Part shown: positions 42,579 to 51,317 of the stretch, piece after piece
How the letters are laid out: every line of letters starts with the position of its first letter
How positions within the stretch are numbered: the first letter of the stretch is position 1
Assembly: GCF_018966525.1 (NCBI RefSeq)
Contig: NZ_CP076607.1
Location: 3,472,001-3,536,000, forward strand
Length of the DNA stretch: 64,000 bases
Source: Paenibacillus sophorae
GTDB taxonomy: Bacteria; Bacillota; Bacilli; Paenibacillales; Paenibacillaceae
Direction of reading: 5' to 3'
Translations under genes and position numbers: made by a program
Notes under the pieces: generated by a model
Database searches by the model: none
Told to the model about the DNA's origin: nothing
The model's input: only the letters and a program-made list of their open reading frames with translations

Positions 42579-44207
42579 GTGTCTATAAATTTGCGGACCA
42601 TATTCGCAGGTGCGTTTGCAGCCGTTATTATTTTGTTGACCGTGCTGCTCAGTTATTTGATTGGCAACGAATCCTCCAAGACCGCAGAAGTCACCAATGG
42701 AAAATCGCTGGCGGAAGCGGCCTATCAGATGTCGTATAGTCTGGACCACTTCATGTGGACGCGGGCCGGGGAAGTAGAGGTGCTGAGCAAGCTTGATGCT
42801 TTCCAGGAGCCTGTGGATGAGGAGGAGATTGCCGAACTTCTGAATCAACTGAAAGAAAGTTTGCCTGTATTTACCTGGATAGGTTATGCGGATACAAAAG
42901 GCAACATTCTGTCGGCAACCGGCGAAATTCAGGAAGGCAGCAGCCTGGAGGAGCAGCCCGTCTTTCAAAATGGGATCAAGTCTCCCTACATCGGCGATGT
43001 CCATGATGGCGCGTTTTTAGCAGAAATCCTGCCCAATCCAAGCGGAGAACGGCTTCAATTCGTGGATATTGGCGTACCCGTTAAGGACAAAAGCGGTCGG
43101 TCCTTAGGCGTACTGGCGGCGCATCTTAGCTGGGAGTGGGCCCGTCAGGTCGAATCCTCTATTTTGACCCCTCTTGAAGAACGGGTGGAGGGTGCCGAGG
43201 TCTATGTCATCAGCAATAATGACATTATTCTGCTTGGACCAAGCGGTCAGGTTGGCAAGCAAATGTCGGACCCAGCGCTGCGGCTGGCGCGTCAGGGCAA
43301 AAACTCCTGGCTCAATGAAGAACACAAGGGAAGTCAATCTTATTTAACAGGTTACGCTTATGGAGACGGCGAAATGGACTATCCTGGTCTCGGTTGGTCC
43401 GTGATTATCCGTCAGCCGGCGGATATCGCTTTGGCCTCCGTACGCAAGCTGCAAAATAATATTGTTCTGATGGGGATGGCTGTTGCCGTTCTGTTCGGTA
43501 TTGCAGGATGGTTACTCGCCGGATGGATTATCCGTCCGCTTCAGCGTATCACCGAGAGCGCCGATCTGCTTAGTTCGGGTGGCGAGGCGGAGATTCCCGA
43601 GTTTAACCGGATTAAGGATCTGTCTATACTCTCTCGATCGCTGCGCAATCTTGTCAATAAACTAACCCGAGTGGAGCCGGAGCCGTTCTATATGTCTGAC
43701 ATGACGAGGCATGATCCGCTCACGGGACTGCCTAATCGAACAGCTCTTGACGACTATTTGGCTCATGCGGTAAACAAAGCCAAACGGAACCGCTCGACAT
43801 TAAGCTTCTTGTACCTGGGTTTGGACGGATTCAAGAAGGTGAACGAGACACTGGGACATAAAACAGGCGACAAGCTGCTGCAAGAGGTATCCTTCCGTCT
43901 GCTGGAATCGACCCGGGAAAATGAGATGATCACGCGAATAGGAGGGGATGAGTTCGTGGTCATCCTGCATACGTCGGCTGCGAAGCCCATGCAGGAAGCT
44001 GAAGTCGTAGCCAAACGTATCATTGACAAGATCAACCAACCTTTCGTAATCGACGGGGAAATCGTCCATGTCGGCTGTAGCATAGGCGCCGCAGTCTGGA
44101 GTCCTGAGAACCAGGATACTAGCGAAATATTGCGTTTAGCGGACGATGCACACTATATATCCAAGCGGAGCGGCAAGAACCGGATTACATTTGAGACCGC
44201 GGTATAA
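42579..44207 (+). CDS. Membrane diguanylate cyclase (dCache-HAMP-GGDEF)
   Basis: The 542-residue protein has a first membrane helix (about 8-28), a large extracytoplasmic double-Cache sensor (about 30-280) with FTWIGYADTKGNILSATG, a second membrane helix (about 290-310), a HAMP linker and a GGDEF domain (about 375-540). The catalytic motif RIGGDEFVVIL is intact, and DPLTGLPNRTAL marks the domain start. An intact motif predicts c-di-GMP synthesis from two GTP. No RxxD inhibitory site is obvious. GTG 42579 follows GGGAGGAG. The divergent PilZ gene is a likely partner. Confidence 0.93.
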   Translation: MSINLRTIFAGAFAAVIILLTVLLSYLIGNESSKTAEVTNGKSLAEAAYQMSYSLDHFMWTRAGEVEVLSKLDAFQEPVDEEEIAELLNQLKESLPVFTWIGYADTKGNILSATGEIQEGSSLEEQPVFQNGIKSPYIGDVHDGAFLAEILPNPSGERLQFVDIGVPVKDKSGRSLGVLAAHLSWEWARQVESSILTPLEERVEGAEVYVISNNDIILLGPSGQVGKQMSDPALRLARQGKNSWLNEEHKGSQSYLTGYAYGDGEMDYPGLGWSVIIRQPADIALASVRKLQNNIVLMGMAVAVLFGIAGWLLAGWIIRPLQRITESADLLSSGGEAEIPEFNRIKDLSILSRSLRNLVNKLTRVEPEPFYMSDMTRHDPLTGLPNRTALDDYLAHAVNKAKRNRSTLSFLYLGLDGFKKVNETLGHKTGDKLLQEVSFRLLESTRENEMITRIGGDEFVVILHTSAAKPMQEAEVVAKRIIDKINQPFVIDGEIVHVGCSIGAAVWSPENQDTSEILRLADDAHYISKRSGKNRITFETAV

Positions 44208-44287
44208 GTTCGGGTATAAACACCCAATCGAATCAAAGGACAGCGGAATAAGATATATCTTAGGCTACTTAGAAGGAGGAATTCCAA

Positions 44288-44392
44288 ATGGGTGAAGTTG
44301 CTGGAGGATACGGTGGCTGGGGAACATCTACAGGAACGATTCTGGTATTGTTTATTCTGCTTGTCATTATTACCCGTACTTTTATGTATTAA
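44288..44392 (+). CDS. YjcZ-family small spore/membrane protein
   Basis: The 34-residue peptide has a glycine-rich head (MGEVAGGYGGWGTSTG) and a C-terminal membrane helix (TILVLFILLVIITRTFMY). This is the layout of the YjcZ/SscA small sporulation proteins of Bacillales. AAGGAGG precedes the ATG at good spacing and a strong terminator follows, so it is a genuine gene despite its size. Its role is probably in spore coat assembly, by family. Confidence 0.85.
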   Translation: MGEVAGGYGGWGTSTGTILVLFILLVIITRTFMY

Positions 44393-44435
44393 TGTAAGAA
44401 TAGCCCTGAATCGACCAACAGAAGAGTTTATGAAA

Positions 44436-44471
44436 AAAGCGCCTCTCGCCGTTATTCGGGAGAGGCGCTTT
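44436..44471. terminator. Intrinsic terminator, probably bidirectional
   Basis: AAAGCGCCTCTC pairs perfectly with GAGAGGCGCTTT. It ends the small spore gene and could also stop the minus-strand TrpD-like transcript. Confidence 0.85.
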
Positions 44472-44569
44472 GCTGCTGCCTGATGGCAGTTAATAATTGT
44501 CTGGCTTCAGCCGTCGATTCAAATGAAAGCATTGGCTTTACAAAAAAACGATGCAGCCGTTTCTTTTTG

Positions 44570-45613
44570 TTATACCGGATGGGTTACAGGAGGTTCGCTA
44601 AGCAGCGCGTTCTTCCAGACGCTGTATGCCTCCCACGCCTTGCCGCCGTCCAGAAGATCCTTGCAGGTGTAGACGCCCTCCTCGATGGAGCCGACGCGCC
44701 CGGCCAAGTGCAATCGGACGGCGCCGTTGAGCAGAACTTGATTGTAGAAAGCGAGATGGCCGCCGCCCCGGAGCACGGCTTCCGCAGTCACCAACTGAAG
44801 ACGGGCATTCCAGTCGAGATCCGGAACGGGAGTGTCCAGCCCCAGTGCCTCGGGATCTATAATATCAAGTCCCGAATCGCCGTTCTCTACCGTGTACACC
44901 CGGGTAGGGCGGTCGATATACAGATCTTCCGACCCTTCGGGCCCCTGAACGATCAGGGCTTTGCGATAGCCAAGCTTGATCAGAAGTCTCGAGAGACGGT
45001 CAAATACCGTGTTATGATAAATTCCGAACACGATGAAGGGGGAACAGGAGTAGTCAACCAGTTTCTCCACGGTGTTCAAAATGGTCCGCATACCGATCTC
45101 CTCGCGGATTCCCCGGATACGCCCTAGCGGCGGACACCATTCCTCCGAGCTTACATACAACACTCCGCTGCGGCTGGCGGCATGAATAGAGCTTGTACGG
45201 GTAAGTGAGGGAGCGGGAATATCCGCTTCCATGATAATATCCTGCAGCGTGATTCCCCATTTCGGAGGAAGCGAAGCGGATCCGTGCAGTGTTACCGGCA
45301 GTCCTGCGGCGGCAAGCAGAAAGGCGGTTGGAAAGGTCGCGGCAAAAGAGCGGAGGCGACCGTCATAAGGACCGGCGCAGTCTATACCCTCGTGCAGGGG
45401 TTCACGCACGGCGTAGCTGCGGCAGACGGACACAAATGCCTCCAACTCCTCCACACTTTCGAGCTTGATCCGTTCGGCGATCAGGAACGCGCCAATCTGG
45501 GCTGGTGTGGCGGTCTGGCTAAGAATCGCCTCTGCGGCAGCGGCAGCTTCTTCATAGTTTAGATCGCGAGCGCCCCTTTTGCCTCTGGCGACTTCTTTAA
45601 GTATGTTAATCAT
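44570..45613 (-). CDS. Anthranilate phosphoribosyltransferase homologue with degenerate active site
   Basis: The 347-residue protein follows the TrpD/NP-family fold: an N-terminal helical domain (LNYEEAAAAAEAILSQTATPAQIGAFLIAER) and a catalytic lobe. The PRPP loop, GTGGD in true TrpD, reads GPYDGRLRSF here, and the KHGNR motif reads LHGSASLPP, so ordinary anthranilate transfer is doubtful. ATG 45613 is chosen; it starts 14 bases after the ANTAR gene's stop region. It forms an operon with the ANTAR protein and is divergent from the nitrite reductase genes, suggesting a role in nitrate or nitrite metabolism or its regulation. It may be a TrpD2-like nucleic-acid or ligand binder. Confidence 0.8.
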   Translation of the reverse strand: MINILKEVARGKRGARDLNYEEAAAAAEAILSQTATPAQIGAFLIAERIKLESVEELEAFVSVCRSYAVREPLHEGIDCAGPYDGRLRSFAATFPTAFLLAAAGLPVTLHGSASLPPKWGITLQDIIMEADIPAPSLTRTSSIHAASRSGVLYVSSEEWCPPLGRIRGIREEIGMRTILNTVEKLVDYSCSPFIVFGIYHNTVFDRLSRLLIKLGYRKALIVQGPEGSEDLYIDRPTRVYTVENGDSGLDIIDPEALGLDTPVPDLDWNARLQLVTAEAVLRGGGHLAFYNQVLLNGAVRLHLAGRVGSIEEGVYTCKDLLDGGKAWEAYSVWKNALLSEPPVTHPV

Positions 45614-45626
45614 GAGCGGTGCCCCC

Positions 45627-46226
45627 TTATATTTGATCCTGAAGCATTCGGTAGACCTTAACGATCGAGGTCGCGACATCGACCATCCGTTTGCGTTCGT
45701 TCATCGCCTGCTTGCGCAGAAGATCATATGCTTCGGATTCGGGAATATTTTTGGCTTTGGAGAGGATGCCCTTAGCCATCTCTATCCATTTTCTTTCTTC
45801 GAGACGGGAGAGGAGCTGCTCTTTCTCTTTCATCCACTGCTTCCGTTCAAAGCACTGTTTGGCCCCGAAATGAAGGCCCCAGTGGATTTCGTGAGGCTGC
45901 ATGGACGGAGACAGAACGCCATCCGCCATGACGTTGTCCTCGCAAGCGGATACAGAGAGGGTGGAGGTCTCCTCTGTACACCACCATATGATAGGAGCGG
46001 TCTTGCACGACATCAAAAGATCCGCCCATTGTTTGAACTCCGTAATCGGCAGACAAAGTATGGAAGCGTCAACATCGGCAATCAGAGAGACGGCTTCTTC
46101 CCGGGAAGCGGCCACTTCAACAATATAGCCGCAGGATCTGAGAAGGAGTTCCGGCTTGGACCCGGCAGCGGTCTTGTCCGGAGAGTTTCCGTTCAGCCTG
46201 CTATATACAACCAACAGGGAATGCAT
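45627..46226 (-). CDS. ANTAR-domain RNA-binding antiterminator (NasT-like)
   Basis: The 199-residue protein has an N-terminal receiver-like domain (about 1-125) without the usual phosphorylation aspartate in an obvious place, a coiled-coil linker, and a C-terminal ANTAR domain (about 135-195): LEERKWIEMAKGILSKAK followed by ESEAYDLLRKQAMNERKRM. ANTAR domains bind paired hexaloop hairpins in mRNA leaders and prevent termination. Exactly such a leader precedes nirB on the opposite strand (46427-46525). The gene is divergent from nirB and co-transcribed with the TrpD-like gene. It is the probable nitrate/nitrite-responsive regulator of the nir operon. Confidence 0.9.
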   Translation of the reverse strand: MHSLLVVYSRLNGNSPDKTAAGSKPELLLRSCGYIVEVAASREEAVSLIADVDASILCLPITEFKQWADLLMSCKTAPIIWWCTEETSTLSVSACEDNVMADGVLSPSMQPHEIHWGLHFGAKQCFERKQWMKEKEQLLSRLEERKWIEMAKGILSKAKNIPESEAYDLLRKQAMNERKRMVDVATSIVKVYRMLQDQI

Positions 46227-46373
46227 AGTCGGACGCTCCTTTTTTAGCGATAAAATGTACTAACTGCGCAGTTCTAATAATGAGCTTCAAAATATCTCAT
46301 GTTATTTTATATAACACAAAATGAGGTCTGATGTCGATAATTTAAATAAATAAAATTTAATATGTCAAATTTA

Positions 46374-46402
46374 TTGACGTTTACTAAATCGTGTTGTATA
46401 GT
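46374..46402 (+). promoter_or_regulatory. Sigma-A promoter of the nirBD operon
   Basis: TTGACG (46374-46379), 17-base spacer, TATAGT (46397-46402). Predicted start near 46409 places the first ANTAR hairpin about 18 bases into the transcript. Confidence 0.8.
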
Positions 46403-46426
46403 CAGTTTAACAAATTCAATCTTTCA

Positions 46427-46525
46427 GGATACAAAGACGTATCCGAGAAAAAGCGGCAATGGTGCCTGCTTGCATGTTTGGTTTGAGAGATGGTTTCTCT
46501 CGTGCCGGCATGAAGCGGGCTTTTT
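46427..46525 (+). promoter_or_regulatory. ANTAR-type tandem-hairpin antitermination leader
   Basis: Hairpin P1 is GGATAC-AAAGAC-GTATCC (46427-46444). Hairpin P2 is AAGCGGC-AATGGT-GCC-t-GCTT (46451-46471). Both have six-base loops with A at position 1 and G at position 4, the known ANTAR recognition pattern, separated by six bases. The 3' arm of P2 is also the 5' arm of a terminator, GCCTGCTT-g-CATG (46464-46476) with CATGAAGCGGGC (46509-46520) then TTTTT. Binding of the ANTAR protein to P1/P2 would therefore prevent the terminator from forming and open nirB. Confidence 0.88.
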
Positions 46526-46563
46526 GTGTTTCCCTGTGTTCCCATCGAGAGGAGAGAGATTAA

Positions 46564-48993
46564 TTGACATTATTCCGTAAAAAACTGGTACTCGTCGGCA
46601 ATGGCATGGCAGGTGTGCGTGCAATTGAACATCTGCTGAAACTGGCTCCCGATGCGTATGAAATCACGATTTTCGGCGCCGAGCCGCATCCGAACTATAA
46701 CCGGATTATGCTTTCCTCCGTTCTCGCTGGGGGAACAGATCTATCCGAAATCGTAATTAACGATTATGAGTGGTATCGCAGCCATAATATTACCTTGTAT
46801 ACGGGCCACCAGATCGAAAGCATCGATACTGTGAACAAAAAGGTGCGTTCCGATCTTGGGGTTGAGGCGGCATATGATGAACTAATTCTGGCTACCGGCT
46901 CCGATCCGTTCATGCTTCCTCTTCCGGGTGCAGATAAAGAAGGAGTTATTGCTTTTCGCGATATCAAGGACTGCCAGATTATGATGGAAACCTCCAAAAC
47001 CTATAAAAAAGCCCTTGTCATCGGCGGAGGACTGCTTGGACTCGAAGCGGCCCGCGGACTGCTGCATCTGGGAATGGAAGTATCCGTCGTGCATATCCAT
47101 CACTATATCATGGAAAGACAGCTCGACATGGAAGCAGCGGTTATGCTGCAAAGAGAGCTGGAAGCTCAAGGCATGAAATTCCTGCTAAGCAAGCAGTCGG
47201 AGGCCATTCTTGGCAAAAAGCGTGTGAAAAGCCTGTTGTTCGCCGACGGCAGTTCAGCTGAAGCCGATCTGATCGTGATGGCGGTCGGAATCCGGCCGAA
47301 TACCGCGCTTGCTAAAAAAAGCGGCATTGCCGTCAATCGCGGCATCGTCGTTAACGATTATATGGAAACTAATATTCCGGGCGTCTACGCCATCGGGGAA
47401 TGCGCGGAGCATCGGGGGATTGCTTACGGTCTCGTCGCCCCGCTGTATGAGCAGGGGGCTGTTCTCGCCAAACGGCTGGCGGGCGTCCAGGGGCAGGGCT
47501 ACGAGGGCTCGGTAACCTCCACGAAGCTGAAAGTGTCAGGCGTCGATGTCTTCTCCGCAGGACAGTATGACGAACCTGCAGGGTCGCGTGCGCTTCGCTA
47601 TCAGGATGAGATCAGCGGAGTCTATAAGAAGCTTGTTATAAGTGAGGACAAGCTGATCGGCGCGGTGCTGTTCGGTGACACGGCGGATGGCGCGCAGCTG
47701 TTCTCCCTGATCAAGAGCAGCGAATCGATCCAGGGCAAAGAAAGATCTCTGCTGCTCGGACTGCCGGACGACGCGCTGAAATCTTCTCCGTCCGCCCGGC
47801 TGGAAGCAATGGCGGATGATGAAATTATCTGCGGCTGCAACGGCGTATCCAAGGGGGCGATTGCGGAAGCCATTACTACTGGCGGCTGCACAAGCGTAGG
47901 GCAAATTAAGGCCTGTACCAAAGCGTCGGCGTCATGCGGAGGCTGCAAGCCGCTGGTGGAAGGTCTGCTGGAGCTGTATGCGGGCGATGCGGCGGTCAAG
48001 GTCAAGGAAGGCATCTGCGGCTGTACGACGCTTGGGCGCGACGAAATCGTAGCCGAGATCAAACGGATGAAGCTCAAGACGGTCAAGGAAGTTATGAATG
48101 TGCTCGAATGGACCAATGAGGAAGGCTGCTCGAAATGCCGCCCTTCCCTGAACTACTATCTCGGCATGCTGTGGCCGGAGGAATATGTGGACGAGAAGGA
48201 ATCACGGATCACGAACGAACGCTATCACGCCAATATTCAGAAGGACGGTACCTTTTCCGTCGTTCCCCGGATATATGGCGGCGTAACTTCCCCGGGCGAG
48301 CTGAAAAAGATTGCCGAGGTCGCCGAGAAGTTCGACGTTCCAATGGTGAAGTTTACAGGGGGACAAAGACTTGACCTTCTTGGTGTCAAAAAAGAAGATC
48401 TTCCAAAAATTTGGGAAGAGCTCGACATGCCTTCAGGCCATGCGTACGGCAAAACGCTGCGTACGGTCAAGACCTGCGTCGGGTCCACCTTCTGCCGGTT
48501 CGGCACCCAGGATTCCATAGGCATGGGCATTCGGCTGGAGAAAGAGTTCGAGCGGCTGAACACACCGGCCAAGGTTAAGCTTGCCGTGTCCGGCTGTCCC
48601 CGCAACTGTGCGGAAGCAACGATCAAGGATTTCGGCGTTGTCGCGATCGACGGCGGCTGGGAGCTTCATGTCGGCGGCAACGGCGGCGTGCATGTCCGGG
48701 CAACGGATCTGCTGTGCGTCGTGAAGACGGAGGACGAGGTTGTCGAATGGGCGAGCGCGTTCCTTCAATACTACCGCGAAAATGCCAGCTGGAACGAGAG
48801 AACCTCCAATTGGGTGGAACGGGTAGGATTGGACAGTATCAAGGCGGCGCTTGATAACCGAGAAGACAGGCTGGCGCTGGGGCAAAGAATCCGTACGGCG
48901 CTCAGCGTGACCACTGACCCGTGGAAGCAAATCGTGGCGGAAAGGGAGCTCCGCAAAAATTTCGAGCCGATCTCTCCAATTGAGACGGCATAA
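46564..48993 (+). CDS. nirB: Assimilatory nitrite reductase [NAD(P)H], large subunit
   Basis: The 809-residue enzyme reduces nitrite to ammonia in the cytoplasm. Domains in order: FAD/NAD reductase (1-400, VLVGNGMAGVRAIEHL and VIGGGLLGLEAARGL), two BFD-like 2Fe-2S regions (about 420-540, CGCNGVSKGAI and CGGCKPLVEG), ferredoxin-like and sirohaem domain (550-800). The sirohaem/4Fe-4S cysteines are in TCVGSTFCRFGTQ and SGCPRNCAEA. Start TTG 46564 follows GAGGAGAGA. It heads the nirB-nirD-cobA operon behind the ANTAR leader. Confidence 0.96.
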   Translation: MTLFRKKLVLVGNGMAGVRAIEHLLKLAPDAYEITIFGAEPHPNYNRIMLSSVLAGGTDLSEIVINDYEWYRSHNITLYTGHQIESIDTVNKKVRSDLGVEAAYDELILATGSDPFMLPLPGADKEGVIAFRDIKDCQIMMETSKTYKKALVIGGGLLGLEAARGLLHLGMEVSVVHIHHYIMERQLDMEAAVMLQRELEAQGMKFLLSKQSEAILGKKRVKSLLFADGSSAEADLIVMAVGIRPNTALAKKSGIAVNRGIVVNDYMETNIPGVYAIGECAEHRGIAYGLVAPLYEQGAVLAKRLAGVQGQGYEGSVTSTKLKVSGVDVFSAGQYDEPAGSRALRYQDEISGVYKKLVISEDKLIGAVLFGDTADGAQLFSLIKSSESIQGKERSLLLGLPDDALKSSPSARLEAMADDEIICGCNGVSKGAIAEAITTGGCTSVGQIKACTKASASCGGCKPLVEGLLELYAGDAAVKVKEGICGCTTLGRDEIVAEIKRMKLKTVKEVMNVLEWTNEEGCSKCRPSLNYYLGMLWPEEYVDEKESRITNERYHANIQKDGTFSVVPRIYGGVTSPGELKKIAEVAEKFDVPMVKFTGGQRLDLLGVKKEDLPKIWEELDMPSGHAYGKTLRTVKTCVGSTFCRFGTQDSIGMGIRLEKEFERLNTPAKVKLAVSGCPRNCAEATIKDFGVVAIDGGWELHVGGNGGVHVRATDLLCVVKTEDEVVEWASAFLQYYRENASWNERTSNWVERVGLDSIKAALDNREDRLALGQRIRTALSVTTDPWKQIVAERELRKNFEPISPIETA

Positions 48994-49010
48994 CAGGAGG
49001 GCTAACGGAT

Positions 49011-49328
49011 ATGACGATGACCAAAATGCATATCGGCAACGTAGCGGACATCGACCGCAAGGGCTCGCGGACCCTAAAAGTAAATGGCATGGAAATCGCC
49101 TTGTTCCGCCTGTCGGATGGAGAGGTGCTGGCTGTGGAGAACAAATGCCCGCATAAAGGCGGCACCCTGTCGGAAGGGATGGTCTGTGGCAGCAAGGTCC
49201 ACTGTCCGCTGCATGACTGGCGCATCGATCTTCATACCGGCAAGGTTGAGGACCCGGACACGGGATGCGTGCCCACCTTTGAAGTTGAGGTAGATCCGGT
49301 CACAGGAGCCGTTTATCTAACGGTCTAA
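49011..49328 (+). CDS. nirD: Nitrite reductase small subunit (Rieske-type)
   Basis: The 105-residue protein is a Rieske-fold small subunit. Unlike many NirD proteins that lost the cluster ligands, it keeps both motifs: CPHKGG (residues about 46-51) and CPLHDW (about 64-69), so it should bind a 2Fe-2S cluster. AGGAGGG precedes the ATG. It lies 17 bases after nirB and completes the enzyme. Confidence 0.95.
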   Translation: MTMTKMHIGNVADIDRKGSRTLKVNGMEIALFRLSDGEVLAVENKCPHKGGTLSEGMVCGSKVHCPLHDWRIDLHTGKVEDPDTGCVPTFEVEVDPVTGAVYLTV

Positions 49329-49371
49329 GCCGTAAGGCCATACCGATTGGGCTTGGAGGGAGAAAAAGCAT

Positions 49372-50139
49372 ATGAAGACCGGAAGCATATCCATAGTCGG
49401 AGCGGGTCCGGGAGACCCGGAATTGATCACAGTAAAGGCGGTGCGCCGCATCCGGGAAGCTGATGTCGTGCTGTATGACAGGCTCGTGTCTGAGGACTTG
49501 CTGGACTATGCGAGGCCCGATGCGCGTCTCATTTACTGCGGAAAAGCGCCGGGTCAGCATTCCATGTCCCAGGAGCAAATCGAGCATGTAATGATCCACC
49601 ATGCCCGTCAAGGCCATAAGGTCGTTAGGTTGAAGGGAGGCGATCCGTTCGTTTTTGGCAGGGGCGGGGAGGAGGCGCTGGCCGCTGCCGAAGCCGGGAT
49701 CACCTGGGAAGTAGTGCCGGGTGTCACTTCCGCAGTCGGTGCTGCAGCAGCCGCAGGCATTCCGCTTACACACCGCGGCGTCGCAGCTTCCTTTGCCGTT
49801 GTGACCGGCAGCCGCTGCGGGGATCATGAGACGCCTGTGGACTGGGAGCATCTTGCCCGCGGCGTGGATACGATAGCCGTATACATGGGCGTCGGCCGTC
49901 TCGGACAAATCTGTGGGGAGCTGCTGCGCCATGGAAAGGAAAGATCAACGCCGGTGGCGCTGATCGAGAACGGAACGACGAGCCGGCAACGTACGGTCAT
50001 CGGAACACTGGACAATATCGAACAGCTGGCATCCGCGTTCCTGATCGGCAATCCGGCGATGATCATCATTGGAGAAGTCGTGAAGGTGAAAGAGCAGCTG
50101 ATGAAATGGGTATCGGCTCCTAGTGAACAATTCGGATAA
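49372..50139 (+). CDS. cobA: Uroporphyrinogen-III C-methyltransferase
   Basis: The 255-residue SUMT methylates uroporphyrinogen III twice with SAM to give precorrin-2 for sirohaem. VGAGPGDPELITVKA is the SAM-binding glycine loop, VVRLKGGDPFVFGRGGEE the substrate loop, and PGVTSAVGAAAAAGIPLTHR the third signature. It is the third gene of the nir operon and supplies the sirohaem cofactor of NirB. GGAGGGAG precedes the ATG and a terminator follows. No CysG dehydrogenase/chelatase domain is attached. Confidence 0.95.
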   Translation: MKTGSISIVGAGPGDPELITVKAVRRIREADVVLYDRLVSEDLLDYARPDARLIYCGKAPGQHSMSQEQIEHVMIHHARQGHKVVRLKGGDPFVFGRGGEEALAAAEAGITWEVVPGVTSAVGAAAAAGIPLTHRGVAASFAVVTGSRCGDHETPVDWEHLARGVDTIAVYMGVGRLGQICGELLRHGKERSTPVALIENGTTSRQRTVIGTLDNIEQLASAFLIGNPAMIIIGEVVKVKEQLMKWVSAPSEQFG

Positions 50140-50220
50140 CGGCCAGTCTTCGACTAGCATGTTTCAGATTGGCAGCATGGGTTAATGTATACACATGAAC
50201 CCCTTTGTATAGATGTTTGG

Positions 50221-50246
50221 CTCCGCCGCTTGGCGGAGTTTTTTTT
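50221..50246 (+). terminator. Terminator of the nir operon
   Basis: CTCCGCC pairs with GGCGGAG across a four-base loop and is followed by eight T. Confidence 0.95.
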
Positions 50247-50276
50247 GTATTTTCAGACCGGGAATTACACGAACTC

Positions 50277-51278
50277 TTAATCATCTTTGATGACTTTTGA
50301 AGCATCCTTAAGCTCCCGATTGACGGTATCAATCATCGCGTGTACCCACTCTTCGCCAAAAAATAAACCTCTTCCCTCAGGAAGGCGTTCTCCGTACTCA
50401 TGATCGAACTCTGCATATTTCTGATCCTTCGGTAGCCTGTATATCGTGCTCTCCTTAAGTTCGTCCCAATTCAGTATTGGAGACTGCCCTGTTAAATTGA
50501 TGACATATACGAGACCCCGGCCGATATCCAGATATAAGTGATCCTTATTTCTCCGGGGCGGGTTTGGCCTGGCTGAATTCAGCCTAATCTGATGCCTGGA
50601 TTCTTCCCGGGACAGATGAAGCGTGATGACCTCATTGCTGTCCGCATCAATGACCAAGGATAGACACGGAACAAATCCGGCAAAAAAACGCAATGCCGCC
50701 GAATCGCGCAGCGAATCGTCAAAAGTCCAGCCCGTCGGCAGCAACACATATGGTTCATTCCGATCGAAATAAGCCTTTTGCAGCACTGTCCGCAAAGCTG
50801 AGGCATCAGGAATCGGATAAGGCTGCAGGGCGCTGCCGTTTACTGTGTAATGAAGCACGTTTCTTTTTCTTCCAATATATCGCTCGCTTAAGTCGTGGTG
50901 CCGATACAGATCCCCCATCACCGGCAGAACACCATTCTTGGCCATAGCGAACAGCATCCTCGATCCGGGTTTGACGTTCTGCATGTAAATCTCCTTGACG
51001 CTTCCCAGGGCGACACATTGCTTGACATCTATAAAATGGGGAGCAACCTCGCTCATAACGAGCTTCAGTACATCCTCGTCCTGGACCGGTATGCCGATCC
51101 GGTAATTATCTGCCAACCAGATGCTGCCTACCATGAAGAATTGGGCTAGTGACGTGATGCCATCCGGCGTGTTCTCCGTAACAATCTTCTCAAAGCGAAA
51201 ATCCTTATGTTCAAATTCCATTTGTTCTTCCTGTGCAATGTATTCTACGAGGCTGCGTTTGTTGATCCAATCGTACAC
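50277..51278 (-). CDS. Unrecognised protein
   Basis: The 333-residue soluble protein has no signal peptide or membrane helix. I do not recognise its family. It has alternating beta-like stretches in the first two thirds (for example HYTVNGSALQPYPIPDASAL) and a helical acidic C-terminus ending LKDASKVIKDD. GTG 51278 follows GGGGG at seven bases. It lies 39 bases downstream of the minus-strand gene at 51318, so the two are probably one transcript. Coding bias and length make it a real gene. Confidence 0.7.
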   Translation of the reverse strand: MYDWINKRSLVEYIAQEEQMEFEHKDFRFEKIVTENTPDGITSLAQFFMVGSIWLADNYRIGIPVQDEDVLKLVMSEVAPHFIDVKQCVALGSVKEIYMQNVKPGSRMLFAMAKNGVLPVMGDLYRHHDLSERYIGRKRNVLHYTVNGSALQPYPIPDASALRTVLQKAYFDRNEPYVLLPTGWTFDDSLRDSAALRFFAGFVPCLSLVIDADSNEVITLHLSREESRHQIRLNSARPNPPRRNKDHLYLDIGRGLVYVINLTGQSPILNWDELKESTIYRLPKDQKYAEFDHEYGERLPEGRGLFFGEEWVHAMIDTVNRELKDASKVIKDD

Positions 51279-51317
51279 CGGATGGCCCCCTTGAAATTTT
51301 GTTGCATGCCTATTGAA

